A stretch of 64,000 nt of DNA from Lederbergia lenta NBRC 16444 (GCF_001591545.1 NZ_BCVC01000003.1:62001-126000); one strand, 5' to 3'. Shown: positions 18,255-26,592, counted from the stretch's first letter. Program-made: numbers and translations. The notes: generated from the letters alone by a model not told the origin.

Positions 18255-18339
18255 CTTACTTGAATCCAATGTGCAATGCCCGCTAACCCTGCTTTTATGT
18301 AATTTTAGCTTCCGCAAGTTCAATCAATCTTTTTATGCT

Positions 18340-18663
18340 TTAAAATAAATATCTAACGGTAGCCATACAAACTATTCCAACAATAACAGTTACTGATAAA
18401 CTTTTTGTCCACAAAGCTATCATAAGTGTTGGGATAATAGCGGCTAACACCTTCCAATCAATGGAAAATAATGATTCACCATCCATGATAATACTGTCAA
18501 CAATAAGTGCTGTAAAAATACAGATAGGTATAAATAAAAGCCATTTAGTTACTATTACTGGAAGTTTCAAGTTTCTTACAACTATAAATGGAATAATTCT
18601 TGGAATAAACGTAACAACAGCACATCCTAAAATAATAATTAAAATGGTTAAATCAATACTCAT
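18340..18663 (-). CDS. azlD: AzlD-family small subunit of branched-chain amino acid exporter
   Basis: 107 aa, four hydrophobic segments, with the conserved AzlD feature FIPRIIPF near residue 19. Its start overlaps the end of azlC by 4 nt (ATGA), so the two are translationally coupled. AzlC and AzlD act together as an exporter of branched-chain or related amino acids and analogues. Confidence 0.88.
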   Translation of the reverse strand: MSIDLTILIIILGCAVVTFIPRIIPFIVVRNLKLPVIVTKWLLFIPICIFTALIVDSIIMDGESLFSIDWKVLAAIIPTLMIALWTKSLSVTVIVGIVCMATVRYLF

Positions 18664-19385
18664 TTATCTTTCATCACCCCAATCGTTGCAACAATGATCG
18701 TTGATATAATAATTGCTATATATGACGGAACAAATATACACAGGATGAGCATCGCTATCACTACGTATAAAATTAATGATAAATATAACTTCAGTTTACT
18801 TTTTTCAATATTTTCTAATTGCAACACAAGTAATGCCAAAAACATAGCCGTTAAAGCAAAATCCAATCCCAATACCTCTGGATTAGAAATCCACTTCCCA
18901 AATATAGCCCCAATACTACAGGATAAAATCCAAAATAGATAAGCTGTTAAATTTAACCCATTCATCCATGCAGCATTCATTTTTTCTCCTTTTATCATTT
19001 TAGTAACGGCAACACCAAAGGATTCATCAGTAACAAGCGTTCCAATACCAATATTTTTTATTAGAGAATACTTTGTAAAGTAAGGAGCTAATGTCATACT
19101 TAATAAAAAGTGCCGTACATTCACAATAAAAGTTGTGAATATAATGACCGAAATAGGACTCCCTGCCACGATCAACGCACAAATAATAAACTGTGAAGCG
19201 CCAGCGTACACTAATACTGATAATAATGTAACTTCTAATATACTCAAATTAGAAGAAGCTCCAACAATCCCTGCAGCTATTCCAATACTTATGTAACCTA
19301 TTAAGGTTGGAATACAGTCTCTTACACCTTGAGAAAAGGTAGGAAGATTTTCATCATTATTCATTTCCTTCGAAAATTCATTCAT
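18660..19385 (-). CDS. azlC: AzlC-family large subunit of branched-chain amino acid exporter
   Basis: 241 aa, about 7-8 transmembrane segments. The N-terminal GVRDCIPTLIGYISIGIAAG and VYAGASQFI motifs are characteristic of AzlC. GGTGGGAG lies 4 nt before the ATG. It is divergent from an XRE/cupin regulator that probably controls the pair. Confidence 0.9.
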   Translation of the reverse strand: MNEFSKEMNNDENLPTFSQGVRDCIPTLIGYISIGIAAGIVGASSNLSILEVTLLSVLVYAGASQFIICALIVAGSPISVIIFTTFIVNVRHFLLSMTLAPYFTKYSLIKNIGIGTLVTDESFGVAVTKMIKGEKMNAAWMNGLNLTAYLFWILSCSIGAIFGKWISNPEVLGLDFALTAMFLALLVLQLENIEKSKLKLYLSLILYVVIAMLILCIFVPSYIAIIISTIIVATIGVMKDK

Positions 19386-19403
19386 CGTTCTCCCACCTAA
19401 TTA

Positions 19404-19436
19404 TATGTTATATTGGATATTTGTATGTTATAGTGG
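19404..19436. promoter_or_regulatory. Direct repeat in the azlC/regulator divergent promoter region
   Basis: TATGTTATATTGG (19404-19416) and TATGTTATAGTGG (19424-19436) match at 12 of 13 positions with a 20-bp period, about two helical turns. They could be paired operator half-sites for the XRE/cupin regulator, or tandem extended -10 elements (TGTTATAGT) for the regulator gene. Confidence 0.45.
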
Positions 19437-19464
19437 TTTTAATAAAGAGTCAAGGAGATTATTT

Positions 19465-20016
19465 ATGGAATCTATTCAAGAGGTTATATCCAGTAATCTT
19501 GTCAAAATAAGAAAAAAACGAGGATTGAGTTTAGATAAAGTAGCGAGATTAAGTGGAGTAAGTAAAGCAATGTTAGCTCAAATTGAAAATGGAAAGTCAA
19601 ATCCGACTGTTACAACTCTCTGGAAAATTGCAAACGGGCTGCAAGTATCCTTTTCTACATTTTTGAAGGAGTCTGAAAAAACACCCATTGAAAAAATAAA
19701 CATTAATTTGTTAACACCAGTTATTGATGATGATAGAAATTATCTTGTATATTCTCTCTATCCATATCACCCAGATAAGAAATTTGAAATTTTCACCGTA
19801 GACCTAAAGCCTGGATTTAGTCATACATCCGAAAAGCATTTAGGGGAAGAGTATGTGCTCATGCAACGTGGAAAACTTACAATCGATATACAGGGTGAAA
19901 AATTTTCATTAACTACTAATGATACGATTAAATTTACTTCTAATATAGAACATAGTTATATAAACCACTCAGAGGAAATGGTTAGATTCTATATACTTAT
20001 CTTTTATCCCGAATAA
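19465..20016 (+). CDS. XRE-family regulator with C-terminal cupin domain
   Basis: 183 aa. The helix-turn-helix is at residues about 10-62 (LSLDKVARLSGVSKAMLAQIENGKSNPT in context). A cupin sensor domain follows (about 110-183), with EEYVLMQRGKL and the HSYINHS strand. Regulators of this layout sense small molecules and often sit next to amino-acid transporters. The ATG at 19465 has AAGGAG 7 nt upstream; a longer frame from 19405 lacks a site. Divergent azlCD is the likely target. Confidence 0.85.
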   Translation: MESIQEVISSNLVKIRKKRGLSLDKVARLSGVSKAMLAQIENGKSNPTVTTLWKIANGLQVSFSTFLKESEKTPIEKININLLTPVIDDDRNYLVYSLYPYHPDKKFEIFTVDLKPGFSHTSEKHLGEEYVLMQRGKLTIDIQGEKFSLTTNDTIKFTSNIEHSYINHSEEMVRFYILIFYPE

Positions 20017-20122
20017 TTCCTTTAGTTCTAGTACTAGAGCTAATGCGTTCATTATCACAACCACTCTTTATTACTGTTTAGATTAGCTCGCTGCGCCAAC
20101 AAACTTATTTTAGACTACATAC

Positions 20123-20154
20123 AGCGAGACCCTCAACTATAGGAGAGTCTCGCT
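20123..20154. terminator. Hairpin between convergent genes
   Basis: AGCGAGAC pairs with GTCTCGCT (8 bp) and the right arm runs into CTGTTTG. It lies between the convergent XRE/cupin and Gfo/Idh/MocA genes. Confidence 0.7.
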
Positions 20155-20162
20155 CTGTTTGC

Positions 20163-21137
20163 TTACTCGTATTCCAATCCCCATTGCTTACGCAGTGTAT
20201 CCAATGTTTCCATGATATCTTGAGTCTCATCTAATGGCATAATCCGACTCTCTTTATCTTCTGCCCTTAAACAGCTCATCGCTTCTTCGGCCTCAAAAAT
20301 ATATCCATTCATTGTACGGTCGTCCTTAAACTCTATCGCCTCCGAGCCGGAACGATACAATTTGGTAGACTCTCCAAACAGGAAATTCGGCAAATGAATA
20401 TAGCCTTCTGTTCCATATATGAACGCATCATTAGATAGATTTAAACGCACGCTTGCATTCAACATAGCCGTTCTCCCATTCTCGTATTCAAAAAGTGCCG
20501 AGAATTGCTCATCCACACCAGTTTGTCCGATATGTGCGCTACTTTTGATACTGGTAGGTTGTTGTCCGAAAATCATGGACGCAAAGGAAACTGGGTAAAT
20601 GCCTGCATCCAGCAATGCCCCACCGCCAAGTTTCTTATCAAGCAAGCGACTTTCCGGCGCCCATCCAATATCAAAACCGAAATTAGCAGTCAGCATTTTT
20701 ATTTCTCCGATTTTCCCTTCCGCAATCCACTTTCTCGTTTGAACAATCGCAGGCAAATATCGTGTCCACATCGCTTCCATCAGAAAAGTATCGTTTTCTC
20801 TGGCGACTTGAATAAGTTCTTCCGCCTCCTGTGCATTCATTGTAAACGGCTTTTCACATAATACTGCCTTGCCTGCCTTTAAGCATTGTAGTACACCTTC
20901 TTTATGCATTGGATGTAGTGTCCCAATGTAAACGATCTCAATTTCATCGTCTTTAACAAACTCCTCATAGCTATTATAAGTACGCGGAATATTGAATTCG
21001 CTTGCAAATTTCTCTGCCTTTCCTTGTGTTCTTGACGCAACTGCCACAAGTTCTGCCTGATCAGACTGTACTAAATCAGATGCAAACTTGCTTGATATAT
21101 TACCTGGCCCCATAATTCCCCATTTAATCTTTTCCAT
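20163..21137 (-). CDS. Gfo/Idh/MocA-family NAD(P)-dependent oxidoreductase
   Basis: 324 aa. The N-terminal Rossmann fold has GIMGPGNISSKFASDL (residues about 7-22). The family signature CEKPFTMNAQEAEEL is near residue 93. A C-terminal alpha/beta substrate domain contains DAGIYPVSFA. It probably oxidises or reduces a cyclic polyol or sugar derivative; the substrate is unknown. GAGGGGG precedes the ATG by 8 nt. Monocistronic. Confidence 0.85.
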   Translation of the reverse strand: MEKIKWGIMGPGNISSKFASDLVQSDQAELVAVASRTQGKAEKFASEFNIPRTYNSYEEFVKDDEIEIVYIGTLHPMHKEGVLQCLKAGKAVLCEKPFTMNAQEAEELIQVARENDTFLMEAMWTRYLPAIVQTRKWIAEGKIGEIKMLTANFGFDIGWAPESRLLDKKLGGGALLDAGIYPVSFASMIFGQQPTSIKSSAHIGQTGVDEQFSALFEYENGRTAMLNASVRLNLSNDAFIYGTEGYIHLPNFLFGESTKLYRSGSEAIEFKDDRTMNGYIFEAEEAMSCLRAEDKESRIMPLDETQDIMETLDTLRKQWGLEYE

Positions 21138-21430
21138 GTCACATTCCCCCTCTAAATTTCATTACCCATTCTAATTATAACGAACTATCTAAATATATGT
21201 TCGTATTAAACACTTTTTTGCAAAGTATAATTGCAGTATCTAAATATCTCGGTTTACTTAAGATAAGAATAAAGCTCCTTTACCTAGCATATCTATCCGT
21301 TTAAATTATTAGATCGTTATTTTCCTAGACCCCAAAAGTAACTTTGCTAATGACCGAAATTCCGCTAAACTTAAATCACTTAAACTAGTACATGGATACG
21401 CTTGATCTCTATACGGGAGGGGACCTTTAG

Positions 21431-21967
21431 GTGAAAATCCACATAATTGGCGGCTCAGGCACTGGCAAAAGTACCTTAGCCAAATATATCAGTGAAAAGG
21501 AAAATATAAAATGGATTGATACAGATAATTATCTTTGGAAAGATGATTCGTTCACGGTAAATAATCCAATTGAAATACGCGAAAAACTATATCAAAGTGA
21601 CATGGCATCTTGCAGTAGTTATGTCGCTTCTGGGTCCATTTTTTCATGGTGTCCTAAAGGTTTTAGCGACCGTGACCTTTTAGTGTTTCTTTCTCTTGAT
21701 GAAGAAATTCGCATGAACAGATTACGCAACAGAGAAACTGAACGGAATGGCTTTAATGAAATGTGGGGGGATGAAAACGGAAGGTATACCAATGACTTTT
21801 TAGAATGGTGTAAAACCTATTTAACAGAAAAAAATGCAAGCATGGCCGGTACTTATGCGGAACAGACTTATCAAATCACATTATCAAAAAGTCCTGTTTT
21901 AAAGCTTGACAGCTCTCGGCCTACCGAAGAACTCTATGCTGAAATATTAAGTTGGTTCGTTCAATAA
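21431..21967 (+). CDS. P-loop kinase-like protein (adenylate kinase / FlaR-type topology modulator)
   Basis: 178 aa. Walker A GGSGTGKST (residues 7-15). A DTDNYLW segment follows, then an Arg-rich lid-like region (RMNRLRNRETERNG). This is the size and layout of the small P-loop kinases annotated as topology modulation or adenylate kinase-like proteins in Bacillus. The GTG start follows GGGAGGGG by 8 nt. The phosphoryl acceptor is not known. Confidence 0.75.
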   Translation: MKIHIIGGSGTGKSTLAKYISEKENIKWIDTDNYLWKDDSFTVNNPIEIREKLYQSDMASCSSYVASGSIFSWCPKGFSDRDLLVFLSLDEEIRMNRLRNRETERNGFNEMWGDENGRYTNDFLEWCKTYLTEKNASMAGTYAEQTYQITLSKSPVLKLDSSRPTEELYAEILSWFVQ

Positions 21968-22000
21968 TTCAATTGCAAAATATCGTAATGAAAGGGCCTA

Positions 22001-22152
22001 TTAACTAGTAGCCTTAAAAGTCCTGACAGCCAGTATTTTGGCTACAACGGCCAGTAATTTGCTCGCGACAGACAGTAAGTTTACTTCCATGGACAGTAGC
22101 CCTTTCATGACGGCCAGTAAATAGCTATTAACCGCTAGTAAATGCTAGTAAA
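22001..22152. repeat. Decayed 21-bp minisatellite
   Basis: AGTA cores occur at 22007, 22032, 22053, 22074, 22094, 22116, 22137 and 22147, spaced 25, 21, 21, 20, 22, 21 and 10 bp. The best unit is GACGGCCAGTAAnTTGCT. The plus strand has stops in every copy. The minus strand is open from 22141 to 22001 and encodes heptads of the type [L/I]L[A/S]Vxxx, but has no ribosome binding site. It lies between two terminators' worth of non-coding DNA after the kinase gene. Confidence 0.75.
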
Positions 22153-22230
22153 TAAAAAAAAGACATCCTGACGTTATCTTAGGGTCATAATGCTTTAGTA
22201 TATAAAAGTAAAAGGACTACACATATAAAA

Positions 22231-22262
22231 AAAGGCTCTGTTAAACAATAATGTTGATATTT
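22231..22262. mobile_element. Possible insertion-sequence end remnant
   Basis: AAGGCTCTGTTAAACAATAA and the following TGTTGATATTT resemble the terminal GGCTCTGTTAAA sequences of some Firmicute insertion elements. There is no transposase, no matching second end and no target duplication. Weak call from pattern memory only. Confidence 0.22.
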
Positions 22263-22275
22263 GAAACATAAAAAT

Positions 22276-22297
22276 AGACCATCATTTTTGATGGTCT
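22276..22297 (-). terminator. Terminator of the methyltransferase gene
   Basis: AGACCATCA pairs with TGATGGTCT (9 bp, 4-nt loop). On the minus strand it is followed by ATTTTTATG, 45 bp after the methyltransferase stop. Confidence 0.8.
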
Positions 22298-22341
22298 TCT
22301 TCAACGAAAGCACCCGTTATTTGAAAATAAGTGGCACAGCT

Positions 22342-23115
22342 TTATGATTTTCGAGCTGTTACAATTGGTTGATGAAAACCTGTTTTTTCTGGCATATGCC
22401 ACTCCACTTCAGTAAATCCACCAAACTTAAGGAGTGAATCCACTTCGGCACGAAGCAATGCTCTGTAGGTCGTAGAGAAGCTCTTCATTTCCCACTTCCC
22501 ATTCATATCTTGTAGGATGAATTGGAGAAGCTGGTACATTTTTAAATCATCGATCCAATTCCAAACTTGAAACGTTATTCTCTTTCCCTCATCAAAAACA
22601 TTTGGTTGGGTAACACGCGGTTTTACGGTGATGAGTTTGTCATAATCCCGCAGTGTTAAAATCAATACCCCATTTTGTCTTAATTTAGAGGACAAGTTCT
22701 GAAATGCCAATGATAGATCTTCATCAGTCAACAGATGCGGTAGTGCATTATCCGCTGATAACACCACATCGAACACACCACCTACGTCTTTTTGTAAAGA
22801 CCGCAAGTCAGCAACATTGAAGTTAATTGAGACGTTTCGTAAATTAGCTTCACGGCTAGCTCGTAATATAGATGAGTTACTAATATCTGTCCCTGTAACA
22901 ACATACCCACGCTTTGCTAAGCCAATGGCTTGCGTACCTATGCCGCAGGAGCAGTCCAAAACAGCGATTTTTGTTTCTGTTACATTCCCCAAAATGCCGC
23001 TAATGATGTGATCAAGAATTGAACCCTGTTGATCAATAGCATAATCCCAGTTCGAATAAATAAGATGATATTCTTCTGCAAGGTCGTTATAGAAATTCGC
23101 CATCGAATCTGTCAT
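22342..23115 (-). CDS. Class I SAM-dependent methyltransferase
   Basis: 257 aa. SAM-binding motif I is VLDCSCGIGTQAIGLA (residues about 52-67), followed by the acidic loop end VTGTDIS and the NVADLRS and DVVLSADNALPHL motifs. The region after motif I resembles glycine/sarcosine N-methyltransferase-type enzymes, but the substrate cannot be told. AGGAGGG precedes the ATG. It stands alone. Confidence 0.8.
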   Translation of the reverse strand: MTDSMANFYNDLAEEYHLIYSNWDYAIDQQGSILDHIISGILGNVTETKIAVLDCSCGIGTQAIGLAKRGYVVTGTDISNSSILRASREANLRNVSINFNVADLRSLQKDVGGVFDVVLSADNALPHLLTDEDLSLAFQNLSSKLRQNGVLILTLRDYDKLITVKPRVTQPNVFDEGKRITFQVWNWIDDLKMYQLLQFILQDMNGKWEMKSFSTTYRALLRAEVDSLLKFGGFTEVEWHMPEKTGFHQPIVTARKS

Positions 23116-23213
23116 ATCTCACCCTCCTATTTATTATATCTGGTTGTATTTAAATAATACTCTTATTAAACTATACTGCAACGTTAGTTTAATAAGAAAA
23201 TCAACATTCATCT

Positions 23214-23480
23214 TTAACGAAGCCTATCAAAAAAACCTGCTAATTTTATATTTTCTCCTTCGCGTAATCGTTTGTTTTCTTTGGTTTTTCGTTTACGCTC
23301 TTCATATAAGTGTCTCATTTGCTCTTCTCGGTTAAAATTAGCCATTCCTGACCCTTTCTTTTGCTTACGTTCTAGTTGTCTCTGTATACGCTCAAAGCGC
23401 TCAAAGATGGCGTTTCTACCCTTAATGGTATTATATATTTCTTGGAATCTTTTCAAGTTCTGTTCATTGGCTTCCATCAT
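23214..23480 (-). CDS. Small charged coiled-coil protein
   Basis: 88 aa, mostly Lys/Arg/Glu with predicted long helices (RFERIQRQLERKQKK and HLYEERKRKTKENKRLRE). No signal or membrane segment. Its ATG overlaps the stop of a 30-aa frame upstream (ATGA), suggesting coupled translation. I do not recognise it. The surrounding small frames and relics suggest a decayed accessory locus. Confidence 0.5.
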   Translation of the reverse strand: MMEANEQNLKRFQEIYNTIKGRNAIFERFERIQRQLERKQKKGSGMANFNREEQMRHLYEERKRKTKENKRLREGENIKLAGFFDRLR

Positions 23481-23569
23481 ATCTTCTCTGCCATATTCTT
23501 TAGCTCTTCAATCATTTTAGTTGTTGATTCTATAAGAAGCTCATATTTTTTTATATCAAAAGTTGTCAT
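23477..23569 (-). CDS. 30-aa peptide coupled to the downstream coiled-coil gene
   Basis: ATG at 23567-23569; the stop TGA overlaps the next ATG. The peptide is helical and charged (IKKYELLIESTTKMIEELKN). GAGAAGG lies upstream but only 1 nt from the ATG, so translation initiation is doubtful. It may be the 3' end of a longer gene that has lost its start. Confidence 0.3.
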   Translation of the reverse strand: MTTFDIKKYELLIESTTKMIEELKNMAEKI

Positions 23570-23659
23570 ACCTTCTCGATGTGTTCTTTTGTAAGACTAT
23601 TTAAATCATTGCAAGTAGGTTGTAGTTCGTTAATTAAAATTTAAAGGATCTGGATATAT

Positions 23660-23885
23660 TTAGAATAATCTTGAGCACTTCCCTCCGAAAATTTCCTCCC
23701 ACCAAGTAATTTTAGTTTTACGATATTTTTTTAGGCTTTGTTTAAATTCTATGTTCCCAATTTTCGTGAAGTTTATAACAAAGGGATTTGTCGAACGACT
23801 ATAATTCAATACCATACTTCGCGTTTAATACTCTAACACCCCACCTATCTTTTTCCCATTCTTCACGGGTATCCGTTTGATTGAA
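23660..23885 (-). pseudogene. Possible decayed coding remnant
   Basis: Two overlapping minus-strand frames look protein-like. One is open from 23885 to a stop at 23799 (TDTREEWEKDRWGVRVLNAK). The other runs from an ATG at 23815 to 23660 (51 aa, with VINFTKIGNIEFKQSLKKY and TWWEEIFGG). Neither has a good ribosome binding site. Composition and the Trp-rich segments argue for former coding sequence, perhaps the tail of a secreted toxin-like protein, but I cannot name a family. Confidence 0.3.
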
Positions 23886-23930
23886 CTATCTTAATAACCT
23901 TTATTTTTTTAAATAATTATGTAAATAAAA

Positions 23931-23965
23931 AAGGATAATCAGTCCCGATAAGAGACTAACTATCC
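23931..23965 (-). terminator. Terminator of the LysM-protein gene
   Basis: AGGATAATCAGTC pairs imperfectly with AGACTAACTATCCT. On the minus strand the hairpin is followed by TTTTTTATTT, about 90 bp past the LysM-gene stop. Confidence 0.7.
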
Positions 23966-24053
23966 TCAATAATTTAACCTGAAGAAAACGAACATAAATA
24001 TTCTCCTGCTTTCATTCACAAGAAGGCGTTATACAAATAAAAATGACTATCGG

Positions 24054-24785
24054 CTAGAACACTTTTGGATACAATTTTACCATGGCATCAGAAATTGTAT
24101 CCGCCATTTCCCTTGCTTCCTTCTCAATTTTATCGTATGTTTCAATATCCTTCTGATAATCCATATTAATCATAAAAACAGCTTCTTGCTTCGTTAAATC
24201 CAGGTGTTTGTAAAACATATCTCTAACAACATTTTCAGGTAAAAATGGATTCACACTACTCAAAAACTCAGCAATCTGATCAGCATTGGTATACCACTTT
24301 TGTTCTGCAGTCATCGCCGCTTGCTTATCACCTGCTAAAGTTGCTTTTACAAGATCTGCCGCAAGTAATAGATGTTCCTTAATCAAATTAGCATAAGTTT
24401 TAGCAGCAAAGTCACCATATAATTTGCGAATCATATTTCCCATGTCTGTAGCATTTTGCAGAAGACGAGTAATAACAAAGTCTACGTCCGGTAAGTTAAA
24501 AGTCAAACTAATGATTGCCATCCTCGTCCATGCAACATGTTCTTCCCAAAGACTTCGCATATCATTTCTATAATCAACCTCTTCTTGACTAATACAATGA
24601 TTTGGTTGTCTTTGTTGATATATTGTCTGCGGAACCGGTATGGCAATACGCTGCCCGATACTTAGATAGTATGGATTTACTCCATAATTCTCTGCAAAAA
24701 TTGCCTCAACCGTTGTATTGTATTTATATGCTAAGAGCCAGTAATTATCCCCTGGTTGGATCGTGTGAGCATAAAAACGTTTCAA
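24054..24785 (-). CDS. LysM protein with an uncharacterised helical domain
   Basis: 243 aa. An N-terminal LysM peptidoglycan/chitin-binding motif spans about residues 5-50 (HTIQPGDNYWLLAYKYNTT, then YLSIGQRIAIP). Residues about 75-243 form an all-helical domain (LWEEHVAWTRMAIISL, NATDMGNMIRKLYG, MINMDYQKDIETYDK). Relatives in Bacillaceae are, as I recall, often mislabelled acetylglutamate kinase, but no kinase motif is visible. There is no signal peptide; a LysM protein without one is commonly spore-associated. Start is TTG with AGGAG 10 nt upstream. Confidence 0.7.
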   Translation of the reverse strand: MKRFYAHTIQPGDNYWLLAYKYNTTVEAIFAENYGVNPYYLSIGQRIAIPVPQTIYQQRQPNHCISQEEVDYRNDMRSLWEEHVAWTRMAIISLTFNLPDVDFVITRLLQNATDMGNMIRKLYGDFAAKTYANLIKEHLLLAADLVKATLAGDKQAAMTAEQKWYTNADQIAEFLSSVNPFLPENVVRDMFYKHLDLTKQEAVFMINMDYQKDIETYDKIEKEAREMADTISDAMVKLYPKVF

Positions 24786-24880
24786 TTTTCTCTCACTCCT
24801 AATTAACTTACGGTTATTAAAATTGCTGAATTTAATTGATATTATCTTTATAAGGTATTAATTATGGATGAGGTGTGTGA

Positions 24881-24949
24881 ATGTCTATAAGAATTATTGA
24901 GGGAATAACTACTTTAATTATCTGTGGTTCTTTAATAACGCAAGAATAG
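24881..24949 (+). CDS. Possible 22-aa hydrophobic peptide
   Basis: ATG at 24881 with GAGGTG 5 nt upstream (a good site). It encodes IRIIEGITTLIICGSLITQE after the initiator Met and Ser and then stops. It is followed about 85 bp later by a plus-strand hairpin. It is too short to judge by homology and could be chance. Confidence 0.25.
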   Translation: MSIRIIEGITTLIICGSLITQE

Positions 24950-25030
24950 TGGGCTCTTTAAAGCAAATTGATTCCGGAAGTAAGTATTTGTACAGCCAAA
25001 CTCAAGCTATCCTGCCATCATTTCAGAGAA

Positions 25031-25072
25031 ACTTCCCAGCCTAACTATTCAAAATAGGCCAGGGAAGCATTT
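25031..25072 (+). terminator. Plus-strand hairpin with T-run
   Basis: CTTCCCAGCCTA pairs with TAGGCCAGGGAAG (one bulge), then CATTTTTCC. No established plus-strand gene ends here. The only candidate upstream is the 22-aa frame at 24881. Confidence 0.6.
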
Positions 25073-25172
25073 TTCCATTATACTTCTTATTTTATGTCTT
25101 TATTTCTCCTCTATAGCCATGTGCAATTTTCCATATAATTTAACATACAACAGAGGAGAGTTGCGTTTTCAC

Positions 25173-25829
25173 TCATTTATTTAGTGATTCAATAATATCC
25201 TGTAAACTCATATCCGCCATAGAGCTCAACTTTAAATGATAATTTTCAAATGGCAGCGATTCTGTGACTGGGTTTGGTATAACAACAGTAGGAATCTTTG
25301 CTTCTAGTGCTGCAATTAACCCATTTAGGGAATCTTCGAAAACGACTGCCTCATGTGGCTCTATCCCCAGCACTTCAATGGTTTTCAAGAAAAGATCCGG
25401 TGCTGGTTTGACGCGATCCACGTCATCCTTTGTAATTAAATGGTCAAAATAAGAAATCAAATTTAAATTGGTCAAATGAGTTGTCACCCATTCTCTAGTT
25501 GAACTCGTTGCCAAGGCAATTGTTAGTCCTGCCTCACGTGCATCTGCAAGATATTCAACCACCCCTTCACGAGCTTTTGCTTCTTTTACAAATTCGGTAT
25601 GTAATATGCCTGCACTACTGCGGATATTATCCGCATCTAGATGTTCCGCAATTTCCTTTTCTAAGTATTCAAACAGCCAAGTATCATTAGAGCCGACACA
25701 TTTTACAAACTCTTCAAGTGGTAGGTCAAATTCAAACTGTTTTTTTAAAACTTCTTTATATGAATCATACCACGCCGTCTCAGTGTCCAAGATTAACCCA
25801 TCAAAATCAAAAATAACTGCTTTAATCAT
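25173..25829 (-). CDS. HAD-superfamily hydrolase, beta-phosphoglucomutase-like
   Basis: 218 aa. Motif I FDFDGLILDTE (residues 7-17) has the nucleophile Asp. Motif II is ATSST, motif III is the Lys in DRVKPAPD, and motif IV is VVFEDSLNG. The helical cap and size match the YhcW / beta-PGM subfamily, which dephosphorylates or isomerises small phosphosugars. GGGAGGT lies 4 nt before the ATG. It starts 2 bp after the GNAT gene stop, so the two form an operon. Confidence 0.85.
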   Translation of the reverse strand: MIKAVIFDFDGLILDTETAWYDSYKEVLKKQFEFDLPLEEFVKCVGSNDTWLFEYLEKEIAEHLDADNIRSSAGILHTEFVKEAKAREGVVEYLADAREAGLTIALATSSTREWVTTHLTNLNLISYFDHLITKDDVDRVKPAPDLFLKTIEVLGIEPHEAVVFEDSLNGLIAALEAKIPTVVIPNPVTESLPFENYHLKLSSMADMSLQDIIESLNK

Positions 25830-25831
25830 TT

Positions 25832-26389
25832 TTACCTCCCGGAAAGAATTTGTCTATTTAAAGTTTTCTCTATCAATTCCCAAGCTTCATAACAGCTTGG
25901 CCCTGTAATGAAAGGTTCGAATCCGTAGTTCAAATACATATTGATCGCTTGATAACTCGTCGTTTGCGATGTAAGATAGGCTTTTGAATGATGTTGAGCC
26001 AAAATATTCATAGCTGCGCTAAGTAATGGCTTTGAAAGTTTCTTGCCTTGATATTCAGGAACGACACCTACCCAATGTATTCTACCTGATATTTCGCCAT
26101 CACCATTTAAGTCACCATACCATGCTGTTGTTGTAGCGATCGCTTCTCCATGTTCGTTTTCAATGAATAGACAACGTATGGACATCTCATCAATATATGC
26201 TCCAAATTCTTTGTTAAAGCGTTCTAATGCAGCTTTTTCATTTTCAAATTCATCTACTTTTGTTTCAATTCTAGCCCAATTATGCTCGTCACCTTTTTCA
26301 AACAACCTAATTCGAAAACCAGTTGGAAGCGAATATTGAGGAATATTCAATAGATCTTTTCTAATCATTTTTAACGGAATTCTTTTCAT
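25832..26389 (-). CDS. GNAT-family N-acetyltransferase
   Basis: 185 aa. The acetyl-CoA-binding motif A is present as IHWVGVVPEYQGKKLSKPLLSAA in context (VPEYQGKKLSKPL), followed by AYLTSQTTSYQAINMYLNYGFEP, the C-terminal GNAT strand-helix. The acceptor is unknown. AGGAG lies 8 nt before the ATG. First gene of a two-gene operon with the HAD hydrolase. Confidence 0.82.
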   Translation of the reverse strand: MKRIPLKMIRKDLLNIPQYSLPTGFRIRLFEKGDEHNWARIETKVDEFENEKAALERFNKEFGAYIDEMSIRCLFIENEHGEAIATTTAWYGDLNGDGEISGRIHWVGVVPEYQGKKLSKPLLSAAMNILAQHHSKAYLTSQTTSYQAINMYLNYGFEPFITGPSCYEAWELIEKTLNRQILSGR

Positions 26390-26538
26390 TAAATCAGCTC
26401 CTGATAATTATCTTCCGTGATGGTAGTGTTTCATTCAATAGTTTCACTATACCAAAGAACGGAGCGTTTTCCTTTTATATTAAATTATATCAAGTATATT
26501 ATTGAAGGGAAATTGAATGAGTGCTAATATAAAAAATT

Positions 26539-26592
26539 TTGATCCTTTTTTTATTTTCACCTTATAATTGGTAGGCTTAAGTTTAAACTTAA
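26539..26592 (+). promoter_or_regulatory. Promoter and palindromic operator of the YibE/F operon
   Basis: TTGATC (26539-26544), 18-nt spacer, TATAAT (26563-26568), then the perfect 16-bp palindrome TTAAGTTTAAACTTAA (26577-26592) at about +2 to +18. A repressor there would block initiation. No regulator gene is adjacent. The remaining 100 bp to the start codon hold nothing else that I recognise. Confidence 0.6.

Noticed and set aside
22001-22152. CRISPR array
   Set aside because: The units are 21 bp with no distinct spacers and heavy decay; no cas genes are present in the window.
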